This document shows, in pieces, positions 27,091 through 36,344 of a DNA stretch of 60,745 nucleotides. Below the pieces are notes generated by a model, which was not told where the DNA came from, searched no databases, and saw only the letters and a program-made list of their open reading frames with translations. The DNA is from DATGZX01 sp035296965. GTDB taxonomy: Bacteria; Planctomycetota; Planctomycetia; Gemmatales; Gemmataceae. Every line of letters begins with the position of its first letter. Positions within the stretch are counted from its first letter, which is position 1. Both the position numbers and the translations under genes were made by a program. The stretch lies in the NCBI GenBank assembly GCA_035296965.1, contig DATGZX010000369.1:1-60745 (forward strand), in the 5' to 3' direction.

Positions 27091-27470
27091 GGGGAATTCT
27101 TGGAACACACCGTCGCCTAGTTCTCCACGGTGTCGGCGACGTCTATCTCGCTCCGCCCACACCGTAGCGAAAACGATGCCGGCCCAATTGAGGTATCTGC
27201 CGCGAGACCCACTGCAGTCGATCAGGATGTTTTACCCAAAACCTTGCTCCTGTCGGCCGAGGCAAACAAGTGAAGCGTCTGGGTCGTGACATAGCCAAGC
27301 GAACTCAGTCCAGGCATTGCGGCAGACGCGACATCGTCGTCACCGAACTGGCGAGGGCAAACGAAGTTTGTCTAATGGCCACGCGTGATTTCGCACGCGG
27401 CCCATGTTGATGCGCTCAGGAAAGCTGTTTTCGCGAACCGGCTCTTGTTCCTCTTACGGAGAGAATAGCA
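27091..27470. other. Intergenic, nothing recognised
   Basis: 380 bases between the DUF4159 operon and the LRR lipoprotein gene. No gene, hairpin terminator or repeat was recognised; a GGAGAGAATAGCA ribosome region precedes the next ATG. Confidence 0.5.
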
Positions 27471-28160
27471 ATGACTGCCTTGCGTCAGACAGCCCAGCCA
27501 TTCGTGCGGCCACTCGTTCGTGCCTTACTGACCATGATTCTCTTGAGCACCGGCTGCCAGAGACTCAAGACGGAGGGTACCGCCAACTCGAAGGCGTCGC
27601 CAGCGCGCGAAGGCAGCGCTCGTGAATCCAGGTCCGAGGCAAGGGAGGCGTGGAAAGCTACACCGAACGGGAACGACGACGTACTTGAGCCGCGTCGCAA
27701 CGAGCAGCCAACCGCTCCCGCGACCAGAGCCCCCGGCAGTACTGTCGCAATGGAGGAAGACAAGGCCGGCAAGCCGATTGTTCGCTTGGACCTTTCCTTC
27801 AAGGGCGTCACGGATGTTGATCTGGGTTCCTTGAGCGGGCTCGAGCAGCTTCAGGAAGTGTATCTCATTCAGACCAAGGTCACCGATGCCGGCTTGACGC
27901 CGCTGGCAGCTTGTTCGCGTCTTCACACGCTGGACCTCGCAGGCACCCAAGTTACCGATGCCGTGATGCCTGTTTTGAGCAAACTGACTGAACTCAAGAC
28001 CCTGGGCCTCAGCAACACAAAGGTCACTGATGCGGGCATCCTGAAATTGAAGACGTTGCGCAACCTCCAGCTCCTGGATGTGTCTTCTTGCAAGGCCGTC
28101 ACCAGCGCCGGAATCCAGGAGCTTCAGAAGAGCCTGCCACAAGTGAAGATCCTGCACTGA
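27471..28160 (+). CDS. Leucine-rich-repeat lipoprotein
   Basis: 229 residues. The signal peptide ends in a lipobox, TMILLSTGC, so the mature protein is a lipoprotein. A low-complexity, Ala/Arg/Pro-rich linker (residues 30-95) is followed by about five LRR units of 24 residues (LQEVYLIQTKVTDAGLTPLA, LHTLDLAGTQVTDAVMPVLS, LKTLGLSNTKVTDAGILKLK), the 'VTDAGL' subtype very common in planctomycetes. It is likely anchored to a membrane and used for protein-protein contact. It has no obvious operon partner; the next small frame starts 118 bases on. Confidence 0.88.
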   Translation: MTALRQTAQPFVRPLVRALLTMILLSTGCQRLKTEGTANSKASPAREGSARESRSEAREAWKATPNGNDDVLEPRRNEQPTAPATRAPGSTVAMEEDKAGKPIVRLDLSFKGVTDVDLGSLSGLEQLQEVYLIQTKVTDAGLTPLAACSRLHTLDLAGTQVTDAVMPVLSKLTELKTLGLSNTKVTDAGILKLKTLRNLQLLDVSSCKAVTSAGIQELQKSLPQVKILH

Positions 28161-28277
28161 CCTGTCCGAAGACGGACAGAGCAGCGGACAATGGATTTGA
28201 CAAGCCAACCGCGGTCCGCGTGCCTCGATCTTCTTACGGTTCGTTCACAAGCTCACGGCAACCAGGCGGAGGCGGAC

Positions 28278-28472
28278 ATGCGATTCGCATACGCACTTCT
28301 CTCTGCCGTGCTGGCAACTTGGCCGGCCCGCGCCGCGGACTTGCCCGAACTTGTGTTGAGATTCTCGAATGGACGGGCCTATCAGTCCTTAGAAGCCGCC
28401 CCCCGGCGCTCCCTTTTCCAGCTTATTGATGCGATTCTCGAGGCGCTCCAAGCGGTCAAGGATCTTGTCTAG
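28278..28472 (+). pseudogene. Signal peptide and start of a lost secreted protein
   Basis: A perfect GGAGG ribosome site precedes the ATG at 28278, which begins a clean signal peptide (MRFAYALLSAVLATWPARAA) and a mature start DLPELVLRFSNGRAYQSLE. From about 28388 the frame is simply the antisense of the convergent coiled-coil gene and ends at 28472. I read it as a gene cut at that point. It might instead be a genuine 64-residue exported peptide. Confidence 0.4.
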
Positions 28473-28967
28473 TTTTTCCTCCACCGCGCCTGGGCCCGCC
28501 TTCGGCGCTGTCTCTCTCGTGGCCTTTATCACTCCGGCCTGTGCTGCAAGGAATTTCTTTTGGGCTTCCAGCAGCTCAACCTGTCGCTTCACGTAACTTT
28601 GGGTCTGCTCGATCTGCCTCTTGGCCGATCTGTGTAATTGCTCGGTCTGCCTGGCCACCTCGCTTTTCCACTGATCGATCTGCTCGCGCGCTTGCTCTTC
28701 CGTCTGGCGGTTTTGTTCCTGGGCAGCCTCCACGAGCTGCCGCTTCTGTAAATCGAGCGCGTCTAGCTGCGCCTGGAGGAGGGCATCAAGCGAGTGCTTC
28801 GCTTCATCAGGCCGCGAGGACGCCTGGGGAGTCTCGACCGCGCTTCTTTCGGTCCGAGCTGATGCCCGTTCATCGGTTTGCTGCGTCTGGATTGCTTGAG
28901 GAGTCCCCCGCGCGCTCCACGTGAGCGACACGAGACCTAGAACGCCGAGAAGAAGCTTGATCCGCAT
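28389..28967 (-). CDS. Secreted coiled-coil protein
   Basis: 192 residues. Signal peptide (KLLLGVLGLVSLTWSARG), then almost continuous heptads rich in Gln, Glu, Lys and Arg (LLQAQLDALDLQKRQLVEAA, QEQNRQTEEQAREQIDQWKS, LDKILDRLERLENRINKLEK) and a Gly-rich end, GAPGGGF. It is likely a periplasmic rod or spacer that oligomerises. It has no enzymatic motif. The 3' end overlaps the convergent truncated frame by 84 bases. Confidence 0.75.
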   Translation of the reverse strand: MRIKLLLGVLGLVSLTWSARGTPQAIQTQQTDERASARTERSAVETPQASSRPDEAKHSLDALLQAQLDALDLQKRQLVEAAQEQNRQTEEQAREQIDQWKSEVARQTEQLHRSAKRQIEQTQSYVKRQVELLEAQKKFLAAQAGVIKATRETAPKAGPGAVEEKLDKILDRLERLENRINKLEKGAPGGGF

Positions 28968-29164
28968 GAATACGCACTCCTGCTTAGGTCAATTAAGGAA
29001 TCTTTCCGAGAGACAATCCCTCGGCGTTGATTTTTGACGAAACCCGCACGCTGACTCATTGCGCTTCCCATACCAGCTTACGTGGTAAGCACAAATGTGG
29101 CACCGAACATTGGAAAGCAGAAAACGCAGCAGCTAAATTTCGCCGACATCTTCATTTCGCACCG

Positions 29165-31027
29165 TTATTTACCGCTGGCCTGCATGGCCAGTAACCTCTT
29201 TATCTCTGACGCCCAGCGCTCGTAGGGTCGCCCCTCGCTTACTTGCGTGACTCCTTCCTGCCGCGCAATTCCATCGAAAGTATTGAAAAGCGTCTGCAAA
29301 CGCAGGAATCGATCCGATGTCCGTTCACCAGACTTCCTCAGCCTCTCTGTGCACCTGGCGATTTGCACATAGAGGATAGGCAGCCGGGCGACGCGCACGC
29401 GCTGGAGAAGAGCCGGCTGGTCCGCAACCTGTTTTTCGGCTTCGTCGAAGAAGGCCGCCGCGCGCGTGACCCATTCGTCGGAGAAAAGAGAAGAAGAAGG
29501 TCTTTCCCAGATCGTGAAGTGAATGCCCTCCGACTGCACCTTGCCATGAAGGTGATCGATATAGCGGCGAACAGGCGCAGCGGCTTGCCCGTAGTAGCAC
29601 TCGAGAAACTCGTCGATGGCTCGATCCGTGTCGTATGTTGGGTCCCACAACGTCTTTGCCAGAATCCACGTCCGTAGCTCAGCAAACTCGGTGCCTTTAC
29701 TGAAATAACCCGCTTCTTCGTAGATCCCTTTGACATGGTGATCGACGAAGAAATTGATGTTTGGCTTGAGCGTATACAGATTGGGAAACGGCATGATGGA
29801 GTGGGCGAAATCCACGACGTAATCCCAAACATACAGACGATCGGTTAGCGCGGACCAGCGGCTCAGGTCGCCGGCGAACTCGGCATTACGCCGGTCAACG
29901 CTGGCCACCACGCAGAGGGGATGGGCGAAGCAACACTCAATATCGCACAGTCGGACGACGACATTGGCACGCGGCCTGGTAATTCTTGGCGGCTTCCGCG
30001 TGAACTGGTAAGCCAGTGTATCAATGGTTTTGTTGGGAAACTCGTCGCGTACGGCGTCGGCGATGGCGTTCACGAACCGCAGATAAGGACCAATCGGAGA
30101 GCCTTCCTCGGCGGTGACGCGCGCGCAGTCCTTGCAAGTGCAGTAGTTGTACCAGTCATTCTGACTCACCGAGAAGATAGTGGCCTCCGGCTGTTCGCGC
30201 ATCCAGCGGCGCACCGTGTCGGTTGCAATCCGCAAGACCTCCGGGTTCGAGAGGCAAAGTTGGGTGCGTCCGGCCAGGCGCTTGCCGTTGACCTCGGAGA
30301 AGTATTCCGGATGCTGGCTGAAGTGATCCTTGGGGTCGAGGATCGAGTTAAAGGTATGTACGAAAGGGCCATAGACGACCTTGCCCCCCCGACTGGCGTC
30401 CAGCCTCGTCTGGGTGCCGTTGATTTTGTTACGCGCCGCCCAGTCTGCATCGCGGGAGTCCGGGTAATCGGTCGCACGGTACTCGAGACGCGGGACAAAG
30501 GTCCGGTCCAAAGGTGGAATCGTCACCTTGGCCGTCTTCGGAATGCGCGACACCTGGGGCGTGAACCAGCGGCAGCCGAGATAGTCCTCCAGGAATGAGT
30601 AGACGCCGTACAGTGTGCCGCGCGGCCCGCCTCCAGCGATGGCCAGCGTTGCTCCATTCGATCGCAAGATGTACCCTTCCTGACCCAGCCGGGCGATTTC
30701 CGCGGGAGCAACGATGGCACAGGCCGCGCCGGGCCCCACAAGGATCGAGTGTGTCGAGCCCTCGGGCGGCGCGACTACTTCCCGCACGGGAAACGAGGCG
30801 CTGGAAATCTGCTGGAGAAAATGGGCCAACTCCTCGGCTGCATGGCGCTCGGCTTTGGTGGCACGGCCATGAACGACGACCGTGTAATCCGTGCGCCCGG
30901 CCCCGGCCAATTCCAGATTCGCCGGTGACGCGCGCTGAGCCGCCGGCGGATCCTTACTCTGGGCCAGCAAGAGAGCTGCGTCGCAGGGCGTGAAGGCCGC
31001 ACAAATCAAGATTGCAAGCAGTCTCAT
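29165..31027 (-). CDS. DUF4838 family secreted glycan-use protein
   Basis: 620 residues from the ATG at 31027 (GAGGTG upstream); the longer frame to 31144 is unlikely. Signal peptide MRLLAILICAAFTPCDAALL. An N-terminal glucuronidase-like alpha/beta domain (HAAEELAHFLQQISSASFPV, LGCRWFTPQV) is followed by DUF4838 blocks: GRTQLCLSNPEVLRIATDTV, FSVSQNDWYNYCTCKDCARV, VVRLCDIECCFAHPL. DUF4838 proteins look like family-20/67-type glycosidases, but the activity is unproven. It diverges from a GH141-like gene across 537 bases, and a GH106-like fragment follows that gene, so the group points to rhamnose- or pectin-type glycans. Confidence 0.85.
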   Translation of the reverse strand: MRLLAILICAAFTPCDAALLLAQSKDPPAAQRASPANLELAGAGRTDYTVVVHGRATKAERHAAEELAHFLQQISSASFPVREVVAPPEGSTHSILVGPGAACAIVAPAEIARLGQEGYILRSNGATLAIAGGGPRGTLYGVYSFLEDYLGCRWFTPQVSRIPKTAKVTIPPLDRTFVPRLEYRATDYPDSRDADWAARNKINGTQTRLDASRGGKVVYGPFVHTFNSILDPKDHFSQHPEYFSEVNGKRLAGRTQLCLSNPEVLRIATDTVRRWMREQPEATIFSVSQNDWYNYCTCKDCARVTAEEGSPIGPYLRFVNAIADAVRDEFPNKTIDTLAYQFTRKPPRITRPRANVVVRLCDIECCFAHPLCVVASVDRRNAEFAGDLSRWSALTDRLYVWDYVVDFAHSIMPFPNLYTLKPNINFFVDHHVKGIYEEAGYFSKGTEFAELRTWILAKTLWDPTYDTDRAIDEFLECYYGQAAAPVRRYIDHLHGKVQSEGIHFTIWERPSSSLFSDEWVTRAAAFFDEAEKQVADQPALLQRVRVARLPILYVQIARCTERLRKSGERTSDRFLRLQTLFNTFDGIARQEGVTQVSEGRPYERWASEIKRLLAMQASGK

Positions 31028-31564
31028 GGCACTACACCTCGTTCCCATTGTAAATTCATTGGCTTTGTCGCGCGGACGCCAGGTGGGCTTGGCCGTCAAG
31101 AGTACGGAGAAGCATCCGAATGCTGCGCGGACCAACGCTTTCATGACATTCTTCTATTGTGGTCTCTTCATCGCGTATCACTGGTCTTACGCGCCAATCC
31201 GCACACTAGCTGTGCGGAGGTGAATCAGATCCTCGTCGCCCTTCCAGAATGACAGCGCAGCCAGGCAACCCGCAGGAAACGCTCGGTTTCCATGCACAAA
31301 TCGGACAAAACACTGCATTTCATCGGGACTCCTTGTCACGCCAAGAAAGTTCCCTGGGGCGATCCGGATCAGGCGTTGGCTTTTCAGGGGCAACTTATAT
31401 GCCACGGTCCCTTTTGGCATCGCGGTTGCCTGCCAGCAAGAGAACCTCGATTGTCAGTTCAAGCCCTGACAAGCTGGGACCTGCCGCAAAACCTGGGAAC
31501 AGGCACGCCGAAGCTCGGAACCATTCGCCGCGTTCGTAAAGAGTCTGCAAATACGAGGTGCAAC
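31028..31564. promoter_or_regulatory. Divergent intergenic region, DUF4838 / GH141-like
   Basis: 537 bases; promoters for both genes are expected here. The plus-strand frame is open from 31292, but its extra N-terminal 91 codons look non-coding and the ATG at 31565 has its own GAGGTG site. No operator or repeat recognised. Confidence 0.45.
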
Positions 31565-33934
31565 ATGAGTCCTCGCGTTTCTCCTTTCCTCGTCCTCGCA
31601 GCCTTGCTGACTGTTGGCGCCCTGGGGGCGGCTCACGAGCCCATTCTTCTTCAGTGCGAAGGCGTGCCAGCGCTGGTGAAGAAAGAAGGCACGACTTGGC
31701 AACCCATCCTAGTGCGTGTCGAGAATCTCCGGGAGCAGACGATGGCCGTCGTGCCGTTTGCAGTCCACTTGAGTGATGCCACAGAAAGACCGGGCGTTGC
31801 GGTTACCGGTCCTGTGGAAGTGCCTGCCTGGGGAGTCGTAACCTTGCGGGCCGAGCGGCAGCGACCTTCCGCCCCGCGAACGCTTCACATTTCGCCGAAT
31901 GGAAACGACGGCTGGTCGGGTAACCTGGCCCGCCCCAATCGAGAGCGCACAGATGGTCCGGTCGCTTCCCTGGCGGGCGCGCGGGATCGCCTGCGCCAGC
32001 TTCGGACCGCCGGCCAACTCAAAGGCCCGGTTCGCGTGCAGATTCAAGAAGGCACCTATCGCCTCTGGGAGCCCGTTGTCTTCACGCCGGAAGACAGCGG
32101 GAGCAAGGCTGCGCCGATTACTTACGAGGCCGCTCCGGGAGCCAGACCTATCTTCAGTGCCGGTCGTGCGATCACGGGTTTCAAGATCGATGGGCATGGA
32201 CTCTGGGTGGCCGATCTTTCAGAAGTCCGTGCCGGGCGGTGGTACTTCGAACAACTCTACGTCAACGGCAAACGGGCCGTCCGAGCGCGCTCGCCCAACC
32301 AGTTTTACTATTATGTCCGCGCGACAGCCGAACCGGCGCCCGATCCGCATAGTGGGCCGGGGGCACCCTCGGCATTCCGCGGGGCTCCGGCCGACTTGCA
32401 GCAACTATTCGCTCTGAGTGATGACCAACTACGCGATGTCAGCGTCATCGTTTATCACTCGTGGGAAACGTCCCGGCTCCGGATCGCGGGTTTGGATCGC
32501 GAACGGGGCACGGTCTCTCTGACTAGTGCCCCACCCTGGAAATTCCTGGAATGGGGTCCTAACCAGCGCTACCACCTGGAGAACTTCTTCGCAGCCCTGG
32601 ACAGCCCGGGTGAATGGTTCCTCGATCGCTCCGGCAAGCTGTATTACAAGCCGCTACCTGGAGAGGATCCGCAAACGGCCCAGGTGGTCGCTCCTGTGGG
32701 ACAACAATTTGTGGTCATTGCCGGGCAGCCGGAGAAACATCGCTTCGTCGAACACCTCACTTTCCAAGGCCTGTCATTCCAGCATGCGGGATATCTCCTG
32801 CCCCCGGAGGACCACGCCGACAGCCAGGCGGCATCCAGTATTCCCGCCGTCATCCAGGCGGACGGCGCCCGAAATATCGTCATTCAAGATTGCGAGATCA
32901 AGCACGTCGGCTTATACGGCGTCTGGTATCGCCGAGGGTGCGAACACTGCCGGTTGAGCCACTGCTTCCTGCACGACCTGGGGGCCGGCGGCGTGCGCAT
33001 CGGCGAGACCGAAATCCGCGGCAACACTCTGGAGCACACGAGCCACGTATCTGTGGAGAATAACATTATCCACTCTGGTGGTCGTCTTTTTGCGGGCGCC
33101 GTGGGCGTGTGGATCGGCCAGAGCGGCGACAACTCCATTCTGCACAACGATATCTCGGACTTGTTCTACACGGGGGTGAGCGTCGGCTGGACCTGGGGCT
33201 ACGGCCCGAGCCTGGCCCGGAATAACACGATCGAATTCAACCGCATCCACCATCTAGGTTGGGGCGTCCTTAGCGACATGGGGGGCGTCTACACCCTGGG
33301 GGTGTCGCCAGGGACGACGGTCAGCAACAACGTGGTGCATGACATTTACTCCTATGACCACTACGGGCGGGGCGGCTGGGGACTCTATAACGACGAAGGC
33401 AGCACGGGGATCGTGGAGGAAAACAATCTCATTTACAACACGAAGACGGGCGGCTACCACCAGCACTATGGCCGGGAGAACGTGGTCCGGAACAACATCT
33501 TCGCGTTCAGCATGGACGGACAGCTCCAACGATCGCGGGTTGAGGCGCATCGTTCTTTTCAGTTCACGCACAACATTGTGTACTGGAAAGGTGGCAGGCT
33601 CTTTTCTGGCTCCTGGGGCGACCCGAACGTCGAGCTGGCAGAGAATCTCTATTACGACGCCTCGGGCGAGCCGGTCCGTTTCGAGGGCATGTCGCTCGCC
33701 GAGTGGCAAAAGCACGGCAAAGACCACGGTTCGCTCATCGCCGACCCGCATTTTGTGGGGGCAGACGGTTTCGACTTCCATTTACCGGCCGACAGTCCGG
33801 CCTGGAAAGTTGGCCTGCGACCGTTTGACCCTGATCGGGCAGGTGTACTGGGTCCGGCGGAATGGGTCGAGCAGGCGCAAAGGTTGAAGTACCCGCCCGT
33901 GACATTTGCGCCTGCCCATGCCAATGTACCGTAA
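31565..33934 (+). CDS. Secreted right-handed beta-helix protein, GH141-like
   Basis: 789 residues from the ATG at 31565. The signal peptide is PFLVLAALLTVGALGAAHEP. Residues about 110-330 carry TLHISPNGNDGWSGN, PVRVQIQEGTYRLWEPVVFT, YEAAPGARPIFSAGRAITGF and WYFEQLYVNGKRAVRARSPN. A coiled beta-helix follows, with NIVIQDCEIKHVGLYGVWYR, VENNIIHSGGRLFAGAVGVW and HDIYSYDHYGRGGWGLYNDE. This is the layout of GH141-type glycosidases (fucosidase or xylanase members exist) and of uncharacterised planctomycete homologues. An enzyme role on a plant or algal glycan is likely but not certain. It is followed after 36 bases by a GH106-like fragment. Confidence 0.75.
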   Translation: MSPRVSPFLVLAALLTVGALGAAHEPILLQCEGVPALVKKEGTTWQPILVRVENLREQTMAVVPFAVHLSDATERPGVAVTGPVEVPAWGVVTLRAERQRPSAPRTLHISPNGNDGWSGNLARPNRERTDGPVASLAGARDRLRQLRTAGQLKGPVRVQIQEGTYRLWEPVVFTPEDSGSKAAPITYEAAPGARPIFSAGRAITGFKIDGHGLWVADLSEVRAGRWYFEQLYVNGKRAVRARSPNQFYYYVRATAEPAPDPHSGPGAPSAFRGAPADLQQLFALSDDQLRDVSVIVYHSWETSRLRIAGLDRERGTVSLTSAPPWKFLEWGPNQRYHLENFFAALDSPGEWFLDRSGKLYYKPLPGEDPQTAQVVAPVGQQFVVIAGQPEKHRFVEHLTFQGLSFQHAGYLLPPEDHADSQAASSIPAVIQADGARNIVIQDCEIKHVGLYGVWYRRGCEHCRLSHCFLHDLGAGGVRIGETEIRGNTLEHTSHVSVENNIIHSGGRLFAGAVGVWIGQSGDNSILHNDISDLFYTGVSVGWTWGYGPSLARNNTIEFNRIHHLGWGVLSDMGGVYTLGVSPGTTVSNNVVHDIYSYDHYGRGGWGLYNDEGSTGIVEENNLIYNTKTGGYHQHYGRENVVRNNIFAFSMDGQLQRSRVEAHRSFQFTHNIVYWKGGRLFSGSWGDPNVELAENLYYDASGEPVRFEGMSLAEWQKHGKDHGSLIADPHFVGADGFDFHLPADSPAWKVGLRPFDPDRAGVLGPAEWVEQAQRLKYPPVTFAPAHANVP

Positions 33935-33970
33935 TTCGGGGTCGGCCTTGAAGCGGAAAGGAACACAACC

Positions 33971-34408
33971 ATGAACACAAAACGCTACCGGGTCATCGAT
34001 GCTTTCCTTGGTTGCGCCGCCTTTCTTGTAGCTTTGCTGACACAGCCGCACGGAGCCGCGGCAGACGGAGCGGCTGTTACGGCTCCGTCCAAGAACCTGG
34101 CCAAAGGCTTTCAGGCGCCGCCGCCGGAAGCGCGGCCGTGGGTCTACTGGTTTTGGCTGGACGGCAACATCACTCGTGAAGGCATCACCGCGGATCTGGA
34201 GGCGATGAAGCGCATGGGGATCGGCGGCGTTTTGATCATGGAGGTCGATCAGCGTACTCCCAAAGGCCCCGCACGCTTTGGCAGCCCGACGTGGCGCGAA
34301 TTGTTCAAGCATGCTGTCTCGGAAGCCGACCGGTTAGGCTTGCAAGTGAATATGAACAACGACGCTGGTTGGTGCGGCAGCGGAGGGCCGTGGGTCACGT
34401 CAGATTGA
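33971..34408 (+). pseudogene. N-terminal stub of a GH106-like alpha-L-rhamnosidase
   Basis: 145 residues: signal peptide (FLGCAAFLVALLTQPHGAAA), then RPWVYWFWLDGNITREGITA, LEAMKRMGIGGVLIMEV and LGLQVNMNNDAGWCGSGGPW. This is the start of the large GH106-like family, whose members run to about 900-1100 residues. The homology stops at about 34403 and a stop codon follows, 62 bases before the end of the convergent tpl gene. So more than 80% of the enzyme, including the active site, has been deleted. Confidence 0.75.
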
Positions 34409-34470
34409 GTTACGTCAGCCGCTTGTGGCGCGGAGGCTGTCACTACACGTCGACAAACCTCAGACGTGTT

Positions 34471-35901
34471 TCAACTTAGCGGCTGGAAACGCGCCTGGAA
34501 GAAACGTAGATACTTCGGCTCGTAGACCATCTCTAGACCTCGCGCCCGGTTTCTGCTGTCGTAAGCCACTTTGACCGCCTCGGCAGTCAGGTCCATGTGC
34601 GCCTGCGTATAGACCCTCCGCGGGATGGTCAACCGTACCAGCTCCAGCGCCGGACACCGATGAGCGCCGGTGTGGGGGTCGCGGCCGGCGCTGACGATCC
34701 CCCGTTCCATGGCCCGGATGCCCGAATCCAAATAAAGCTCGGCGGCCAATGTCTGTGCAGGGAACCGGTCCTGCGGAAGATGGCGATAGAACTGCTTGGC
34801 GTCCAGGAAGACGGCGTGCCCACCAATCGGTTGCACGATCGGGATGCCCCAGCCAACGAGCAATTCGCCCAAGTAGCGGACCTGCCCGATGCGTGCGCGG
34901 ACGTGGTCGTCTTGTACGGATTCGGTAACGCCGATGGCCATCGCTTCCATATCTCGCCCGGCCAGGCCGCCATAGGTGTGCAGCCCTTCGTAGATCACGA
35001 CGAGGTTGCGGATTTCATCAAAGAGCGCCTCATCATTGACGGCCAGCCAGCCCCCGATGTTGACGAGATGGTCCTTCTTCGCGCTCATCCAGGCGCCGTC
35101 GGTGTGGCTGCAAAATTCTTTGAGGATGGCCGCGATGGGTTTGTCCGCATAGCCCGGTTCCCGCTCCTGGATAAAGAAGGCATTTTCGACCAGCCGTGTC
35201 GCGTCCAGGTAGATGCGGATGCCGTGTTCGTCGCACAGCTCCCGCAGCGCCCGCACGTTGGCCATGCTCACCGGCTGGCCACCGGCCATGTTCACCGTGC
35301 CAGCAAGGCTGATGTATGCGATCTTCTCGGGCCCCACGCGGCTGACTAGTGAACGGAGCTTGTCCAGATCGACGTTCCCCTTGAACGGATGCGGACTGGC
35401 AGGGTCATGGGCTTCATCGACGATCACATCCACGAAGATCCCTCCGGCCAGCTCCTGGTGCAGCCGAGTGGTGGTGAAGTACATGTTGCCGGGGATGTAT
35501 TGACCCGGCTTGATCAGAATTTTCGAAAGCAAATGCTCAGCGCCCCGGCCCTGGTGCGTGGGGACTAGGTAGCGATAACCGTAGTGTTCTCGTACCACAG
35601 CTTCCAGGTGATAGAAGTTGCGGCTCCCCGCGTAGGCCTCGTCGCCAAGCATGAGGCCGGCCCACTGGCGATCGCTCATGGCACTGGTGCCGCTGTCGGT
35701 GAGGAGATCGATGTAGACATCTTCGGACCTGAGCAGAAAGGTGTTATGGCCTGCCTGGCGCAGGGCACGCTCGCGCTCCCCGCGGTTGGCGAGGCGGATT
35801 GGCTCCACCATTTTAATCTTCCAAGGCTCCGCCCAGGAACGCCGGCCATATTGCTGGCCGATGGTCTGTGGGAATGCCATACCTTCTTCGGTGTGCGACA
35901 T
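34471..35901 (-). CDS. tpl: Tyrosine phenol-lyase (beta-tyrosinase)
   Basis: 476 residues from the ATG at 35901. It is a PLP-dependent beta-eliminase of the tryptophanase/tyrosine phenol-lyase family: FLLRSEDVYIDLLTDSGTSA, MLGDEAYAGSRNFYHLE, VPTHQGRGAEHLLS, PGNMYFTTTR and MSAKKDHLVNIGGWLAVND. Compared by memory with the Citrobacter enzyme, the residues that set tyrosine over tryptophan are kept: Thr143 (T124), Arg400 (R381), Met398 (M379) and Tyr90 (Y71); the Schiff-base lysine is K276. In tryptophanases the Thr and Arg are replaced. It should split tyrosine into phenol, pyruvate and ammonia in the cytoplasm. No transporter or regulator is adjacent. Confidence 0.88.
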   Translation of the reverse strand: MSHTEEGMAFPQTIGQQYGRRSWAEPWKIKMVEPIRLANRGERERALRQAGHNTFLLRSEDVYIDLLTDSGTSAMSDRQWAGLMLGDEAYAGSRNFYHLEAVVREHYGYRYLVPTHQGRGAEHLLSKILIKPGQYIPGNMYFTTTRLHQELAGGIFVDVIVDEAHDPASPHPFKGNVDLDKLRSLVSRVGPEKIAYISLAGTVNMAGGQPVSMANVRALRELCDEHGIRIYLDATRLVENAFFIQEREPGYADKPIAAILKEFCSHTDGAWMSAKKDHLVNIGGWLAVNDEALFDEIRNLVVIYEGLHTYGGLAGRDMEAMAIGVTESVQDDHVRARIGQVRYLGELLVGWGIPIVQPIGGHAVFLDAKQFYRHLPQDRFPAQTLAAELYLDSGIRAMERGIVSAGRDPHTGAHRCPALELVRLTIPRRVYTQAHMDLTAEAVKVAYDSRNRARGLEMVYEPKYLRFFQARFQPLS

Positions 35902-35954
35902 TGCTGCTCTCGTCTTGTCAGATAACAACCGTCAATCTTCTCGCAGCACGCGAA

Positions 35955-36344
35955 TCAGAGGCGATCTCGCCTCGTCCGCTCGCGAGCCAGACCAGTGCGC
36001 CCATGGGTCGCCATCACAATCAGCTCGATGTCATTCTCTTCAGCGTACTGGATGGTTTTCTTGGCTATATCCTGTCCTACCTAGATGGTTTCCACCCGGC
36101 GTATTGTGCCCGTTTCACCCAGGGGCTTTCCCAGCCACCGGGTGCTTTCGTCGATGATGTCCGTGGGATCGAAGATCCCGGTGGACCGCTTTTGGGAAAC
36201 GGCCCGGGAAATGTCATCGGTGACATGCAAGACGTGCAATTCGGCTCCCAGCCTTTCGGCCAGAGTGTGGGCGTAACTCACCGCTTGAGCGCCGACGGGA
36301 CTGAAATCTGTTGCGTTCAGAATCCCCGGCCGCGCGTCAGCCAA
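35955..36344 (-). pseudogene. Universal stress protein with internal stop and lost C-terminus
   Basis: The frame reads ILNATDFSPVGAQAVSYAHT, LAERLGAELHVLHVTDD and RWLGKPLGETGTIRRVETI, then a TAG (36083-36081), and then continues in the same frame: AKKTIQYAEENDIELIVMAT, HGRTGLARE. This is a UspA fold cut by one nonsense codon. The end (normally about 25 further residues, GSVAEKVVR... ) is replaced by REREDxx-like sequence to a stop at 35955. A TTG at 36344 overlapping the hemN stop could be the start. Two lesions make it non-functional, unless the first half acts alone. Confidence 0.75.

Noticed and set aside
25129..27162. 677-codon open frame on the minus strand
   Set aside because: It is fully antisense to the end of the DUF4175-like gene and to the FlgO/CsgG-like gene, both with clear domains and ribosome sites; the minus translation has no domain. 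High GC produces such frames.
34471..35901. Tryptophanase (tnaA) as the name for the PLP enzyme
   Set aside because: The Thr143 and Arg400 equivalents of tyrosine phenol-lyase are present; tryptophanases differ at both.
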